DNA of 18,165 bases from JBLHGN01 sp047616325. GTDB lineage: Bacteria > Pseudomonadota > Gammaproteobacteria > Pseudomonadales > Cellvibrionaceae. Within the stretch, counting starts at the first letter, position 1, and each line of letters begins with the position of its first letter. The notes under the pieces were generated by a model. It saw only the letters and a list, made by a program, of their open reading frames with translations, had not been told where the DNA came from and ran no database searches. Where the stretch lies: the NCBI GenBank assembly GCA_047616325.1, contig JBLHGN010000041.1, positions 1 to 18,165 on the forward strand, given 5' to 3'. Positions 15,163 through 18,165 of the stretch are shown in pieces. Made by a program: the position numbers and the translations under genes.

Positions 15163-15291
15163 ACGCACTTTTTAAGCGAATCGAAACTGCTCTTAGCCGG
15201 TCGACCTAATCCGTCTAGCTATTTGGTACCCCTCTCGCAAACACGAAAATTTCTACTTTGACGAAAAATTCAACTTTGATAATGGAACACT

Positions 15292-16974
15292 ATGAATCAG
15301 CCAGTAGAGAAACCACTAAACTTCCTCGAACACATCATTAATAGCGATCTTGAAGAAGGCCGCACGAGCAAGGTTGTTACCCGCTTTCCACCTGAGCCCA
15401 ACGGCTATTTACATATCGGTCACGCTAAGGCAATTTGTTTGAATTTTGGCCTCGCGGAAACCTTTGGTGGTACTTGTAATTTGCGTTTTGACGATACAAA
15501 TCCCAGCAAGGAAGACATGGAGTACGTCGATGCCATCAAGCAAGATGTTAGTTGGTTGGGTTTTAATTGGAACGACGAGGTTAAATATGCGTCGAGTTAT
15601 TTCGACACGCTTTACGAGTGGGCGCAGCACCTAGTTCGCAACAATAAGGCCTACGTCTGCGATCTTAGTGTCGAACAAGCGCGCGAATATCGCGGCACCT
15701 TAAAAGAACCAGGTAAAAATTCCCCCCATCGCGAGCGCTCGGTGGAGGAGAGTTTGGCTTTGTTGGAGGGTATGAAAAACGGCGAATTTGACGAAGGGAG
15801 TCGTGTATTACGGGCTAAAATAGATATGGCCCACGGCAATATTAATATGCGTGACCCCATTCTCTACCGCATCCGCAAACAGACTCATCATCAAACCGGC
15901 AGTAAATGGTGTATTTACCCCACCTATGATTTTGCTCATGGTCAAGAAGATGCCATAGAAGGTGTTACTCATTCCATATGCACCCTTGAGTTTGCCGATC
16001 ATCGTCCCTTGTACGAATGGTTTCTTGAGCACTTACCCGTGCCCAGCAAGCCCAAGCAGTATGAATTTGGGCGATTGAATCTTAATTACACGGTCATGTC
16101 CAAGCGCAAGCTGAAGCAGTTGGTAGACGAAGGTCACGTGAATGGCTGGGATGATCCGCGCATGCCTACCATCGCCGGATTCCGTCGCCGTGGCTACACT
16201 TCGGGGTCAATAAGAAAATTTTGCGACATGATTGGTGTTACCAAATCCGATGGCATTGTCGATGTGGCCATGTTGGAACACGCTATACGAGACGACTTAG
16301 ATAAAAATTCCCCGCGCGCTATGTGTGTACTGCGTCCCTTAAAGGTTGTGCTCACCAATTATGCGGCGGGCAAAAGCGAGTCGCTGACGACCCCAGGCCA
16401 CCCCAATCACGACGGTCTTGGTGAAAGAGAATTTTCCTTTGGTCGCGAGATTTACATCGAGCAAGAAGATTTTAGAGAAGAGGCTAACAAAAAATACAAG
16501 CGTCTTGTGATTGGTAAGCGGGTGCGCTTGCGCAATGCCTACGTCATTGAAGCGGACGAGGCTATTAAAGACGACTCCGGTGAAATCGTTGAAGTTCGCG
16601 CAAGAATTATTGAAAACACTTTGGGCAAAGATCCTGAGGATGGCATAAAAGCAAAAGGCGTTATTCATTGGGTAGACGCCGTGAACAATGCCCAGATAGA
16701 GGTAAGGCTTTACGACCGTTTATTTACAGCCGAGGCCCCCGATAGTGGCGCTGCAAATTTCTTGGACTTAATTAATCCACGAAGTTTAGTGGTGCTGCCC
16801 CTATGTTATGGTGAGAAAGGTCTGGCCAGGGCAAAACAGGGTGACATGTTTCAATTTGAGCGAGAGGGCTATTTTTGCCGCGACAGTTCATCGTCCACAA
16901 GCACTACGCTGGTTTTTAATCGCACCATTGGCTTGCGAGATAGCTGGGCGAAAATGGACGCTAATAAAGCGTAG
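15292..16974 (+). CDS. glnS: Glutaminyl-tRNA synthetase
   Basis: The 560-residue class I synthetase charges tRNA-Gln with glutamine in the cytoplasm. The HIGH box is intact at residues 41-44 (PEPNGYLHIGHAK) and the KMSKS-type loop reads VMSKR at 268-272, the form usual for GlnRS. Family blocks RFDDTNPSKEDMEYVD, YDFAHGQEDAIEGVTHSICT and PTIAGFRRRGYT are present. The C-terminal anticodon-binding beta-barrels run to residue 560, and the length is normal. Presence of glnS means that Gln-tRNA is made directly. The ATG at 15292 has only a short GGA element upstream, but the N-terminus fits the family. cysS follows in the same direction after 151 bases. Confidence 0.97.
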   Translation: MNQPVEKPLNFLEHIINSDLEEGRTSKVVTRFPPEPNGYLHIGHAKAICLNFGLAETFGGTCNLRFDDTNPSKEDMEYVDAIKQDVSWLGFNWNDEVKYASSYFDTLYEWAQHLVRNNKAYVCDLSVEQAREYRGTLKEPGKNSPHRERSVEESLALLEGMKNGEFDEGSRVLRAKIDMAHGNINMRDPILYRIRKQTHHQTGSKWCIYPTYDFAHGQEDAIEGVTHSICTLEFADHRPLYEWFLEHLPVPSKPKQYEFGRLNLNYTVMSKRKLKQLVDEGHVNGWDDPRMPTIAGFRRRGYTSGSIRKFCDMIGVTKSDGIVDVAMLEHAIRDDLDKNSPRAMCVLRPLKVVLTNYAAGKSESLTTPGHPNHDGLGEREFSFGREIYIEQEDFREEANKKYKRLVIGKRVRLRNAYVIEADEAIKDDSGEIVEVRARIIENTLGKDPEDGIKAKGVIHWVDAVNNAQIEVRLYDRLFTAEAPDSGAANFLDLINPRSLVVLPLCYGEKGLARAKQGDMFQFEREGYFCRDSSSSTSTTLVFNRTIGLRDSWAKMDANKA

Positions 16975-17006
16975 TTACACCTTGCCTTTCTTTGGCCGGT
17001 TTTAAG

Positions 17007-17043
17007 TTATGCGGACATTGGTTAAAGACCAATATCCGCATAA
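17007..17043. repeat. Strong inverted repeat between glnS and cysS
   Basis: TTATGCGGACATTGGT (17007-17022) pairs with ACCAATATCCGCATAA (17028-17043) around a 5-base loop, with one mismatch in 16. The hairpin starts 32 bases after the glnS stop. The following bases (AATGACATGCGG) contain no T-run, so it is not a classical intrinsic terminator. It could protect the 3' end of glnS mRNA or partly attenuate read-through into cysS. Confidence 0.75.
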
Positions 17044-17056
17044 AATGACATGCGGT

Positions 17057-17086
17057 TTGACAGAATAACGCGTGTCAGCGTAATTT
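17057..17086 (+). promoter_or_regulatory. Possible cysS promoter
   Basis: A consensus -35 TTGACA (17057-17062) is followed after 18 bases by TAATTT (17081-17086), a fair -10. The predicted transcript would begin about 30 bases before the cysS ATG. It lies just after the glnS-cysS hairpin, which would suit independent expression of cysS. Confidence 0.5.
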
Positions 17087-17125
17087 AAATTTATACTATC
17101 TTAAACAGATTAAAGTGATTATCAA

Positions 17126-18165
17126 ATGGGATTAAAAATATACAACACAGCCACGCGTACCAAGGAAGTTTTTGTTCCTCTTGAGCCAAACGAAGTGAAA
17201 ATGTATGTGTGTGGGCCGACGGTGTATAACTTTGTCCATATTGGCAATGCGCGACCAGTGGTGGTGTTTGATACAGTATTCAGAATATTGCAGAGTCAGT
17301 ATTCGAAGGTCACTTACGCTCGTAATATAACGGATATTGACGATAAAATAATGAATGCCGCTGTAGCCTCTGGGGAGACTATCGCGCAGCTTTCAGCACG
17401 CTTCGCCGCAGAATATACCTTAGATATGGCGCAGCTAAATACCTTGCCTCCCACCATAGAACCTTACGCAACGGACCATATTGACGCCATGATATCCATG
17501 GTGGCGCAGCTGGTGGAAACGGGGCACGCCTACGAGAGCAGTGATCACGTTTTGTTTGATGTTACCTCTATGGAAGATTATGGTGCGCTGTCTAATCGGT
17601 CGTTGGATGACATGCTGCAGGGTGCGCGAGTAGAGGTTGCCGACTACAAACGCTATGCTGGTGATTTTGTTTTGTGGAAACCCTCTAGTGACAGCGAGCC
17701 AGGCTGGCAAAGTCCCTGGGGACGAGGGCGACCCGGATGGCACCTGGAGTGTTCGGCCATGATCGAAAAACACTTCGGTGACACTATTGATATTCACGGC
17801 GGCGGTCGCGATTTAATTTTTCCCCACCATGAAAATGAACGTGCCCAAAGCAAGTGTGCACACGGCGGCAAGCAATATGTTAAATATTGGATGCACAATG
17901 GTTTTATAAACATCGACGGCGAAAAAATGTCAAAGTCGTTGGGTAATTTTAAAACCGTGCGCGATTTGCTCGAGGTTTATCCGGGTGAAGTTATTCGCTT
18001 TGCGCTCTTGTCTGGCCAGTATCGCTCTGAGTTGGATTTTTCCGGTGAACTCCTCGATCAGGCAAAAAATAGCCTGGATACACTCTACGGCGCAGTAAAA
18101 AATGCTACGGGCAACGTGGAGTTATTGACGCGTGAAAAACTGGATGTGTTGGCCGGTTATCAGGC
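17126..18165 (+). CDS. cysS: Cysteinyl-tRNA synthetase, 5' part (runs off the window)
   Basis: The frame from ATG 17126 stays open to the last base and gives the first 346 residues of a protein that normally has about 460. It charges tRNA-Cys. The zinc site that selects cysteine is complete: Cys29, Cys209, His234 and Glu238, matching E. coli Cys28/Cys209/His234/Glu238. The HIGH-type motif reads HIGN at 38-41 (PTVYNFVHIGNARP), normal for CysRS, and KMSKS is at 267-271. The start is set by the family N-terminus (GLKIYNTATR); the ribosome binding site is weak (AAAGTGAT). The gene follows glnS in the same direction. The missing C-terminal part carries the DALR anticodon-binding domain. Confidence 0.96.
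   Translation, partial: MGLKIYNTATRTKEVFVPLEPNEVKMYVCGPTVYNFVHIGNARPVVVFDTVFRILQSQYSKVTYARNITDIDDKIMNAAVASGETIAQLSARFAAEYTLDMAQLNTLPPTIEPYATDHIDAMISMVAQLVETGHAYESSDHVLFDVTSMEDYGALSNRSLDDMLQGARVEVADYKRYAGDFVLWKPSSDSEPGWQSPWGRGRPGWHLECSAMIEKHFGDTIDIHGGGRDLIFPHHENERAQSKCAHGGKQYVKYWMHNGFINIDGEKMSKSLGNFKTVRDLLEVYPGEVIRFALLSGQYRSELDFSGELLDQAKNSLDTLYGAVKNATGNVELLTREKLDVLAGYQ

Noticed and set aside
1..18165. CRISPR arrays, tRNA/rRNA genes, phage or defence islands
   Set aside because: No regularly spaced repeats, tRNA cloverleaf, rRNA segment or recognisable defence genes were seen on either strand.

Overview
The window looks like chromosome of a gammaproteobacterium close to the Cellvibrionales/Pseudomonadales. 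This rests on protein resemblance (FimL, AcnB, MiaE, LpxH, GlnRS, CysRS) and on gene order. fimL followed by nudC, and the block lpxH-ppiB-glnS-cysS, match the order I recall from Pseudomonas. No search could be run, so the placement is inference. Base composition is moderate, neither AT-rich nor GC-rich. About three quarters of the window is intact coding sequence, and the rest contains at least three decayed genes.

Layout. 1-1404: the edge of a probable minus-strand gene (1-23), the decayed 3' end of an nhaD-type Na+/H+ antiporter gene (302-682), and a repeat-rich spacer. 1405-4613 (+): an operon of fimL, nudC and a small two-helix membrane protein. 4723-5796 (+): sohB with a TTG start and a strong terminator. 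5853-7324 (-): a CPA2 cation/proton antiporter preceded by a 92-residue helical protein. 7596-7733 (-): a 45-residue zinc-ribbon micro-protein. 7919-10543 (-): acnB with its own terminator. 11059-12184 (+): a DUF1289 protein and miaE. 12374-13736: a decay zone holding a frameshifted C-terminal remnant of a ClpB/ClpA-type AAA+ protein (-) and a frameshifted, truncated IS66-family transposase (+). 13790-15045 (-): ppiB-lpxH. 15292-18165 (+): glnS and the 5' part of cysS, which runs off the window.

Most intact genes are housekeeping: TCA cycle (acnB), tRNA charging and modification (glnS, cysS, miaE), lipid A synthesis (lpxH), protein folding and membrane proteolysis (ppiB, sohB), and nucleotide/NAD(H) hydrolysis (nudC). 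FimL links the locus to type IV pilus/twitching control. I see no CRISPR array, rRNA or tRNA, and no convincing new multi-gene system. The less ordinary items are the zinc-ribbon micro-protein, the unannotated AAA+ remnant, a perfect palindrome overlapping the glnS promoter, and the antiporter paired with a small unknown protein.
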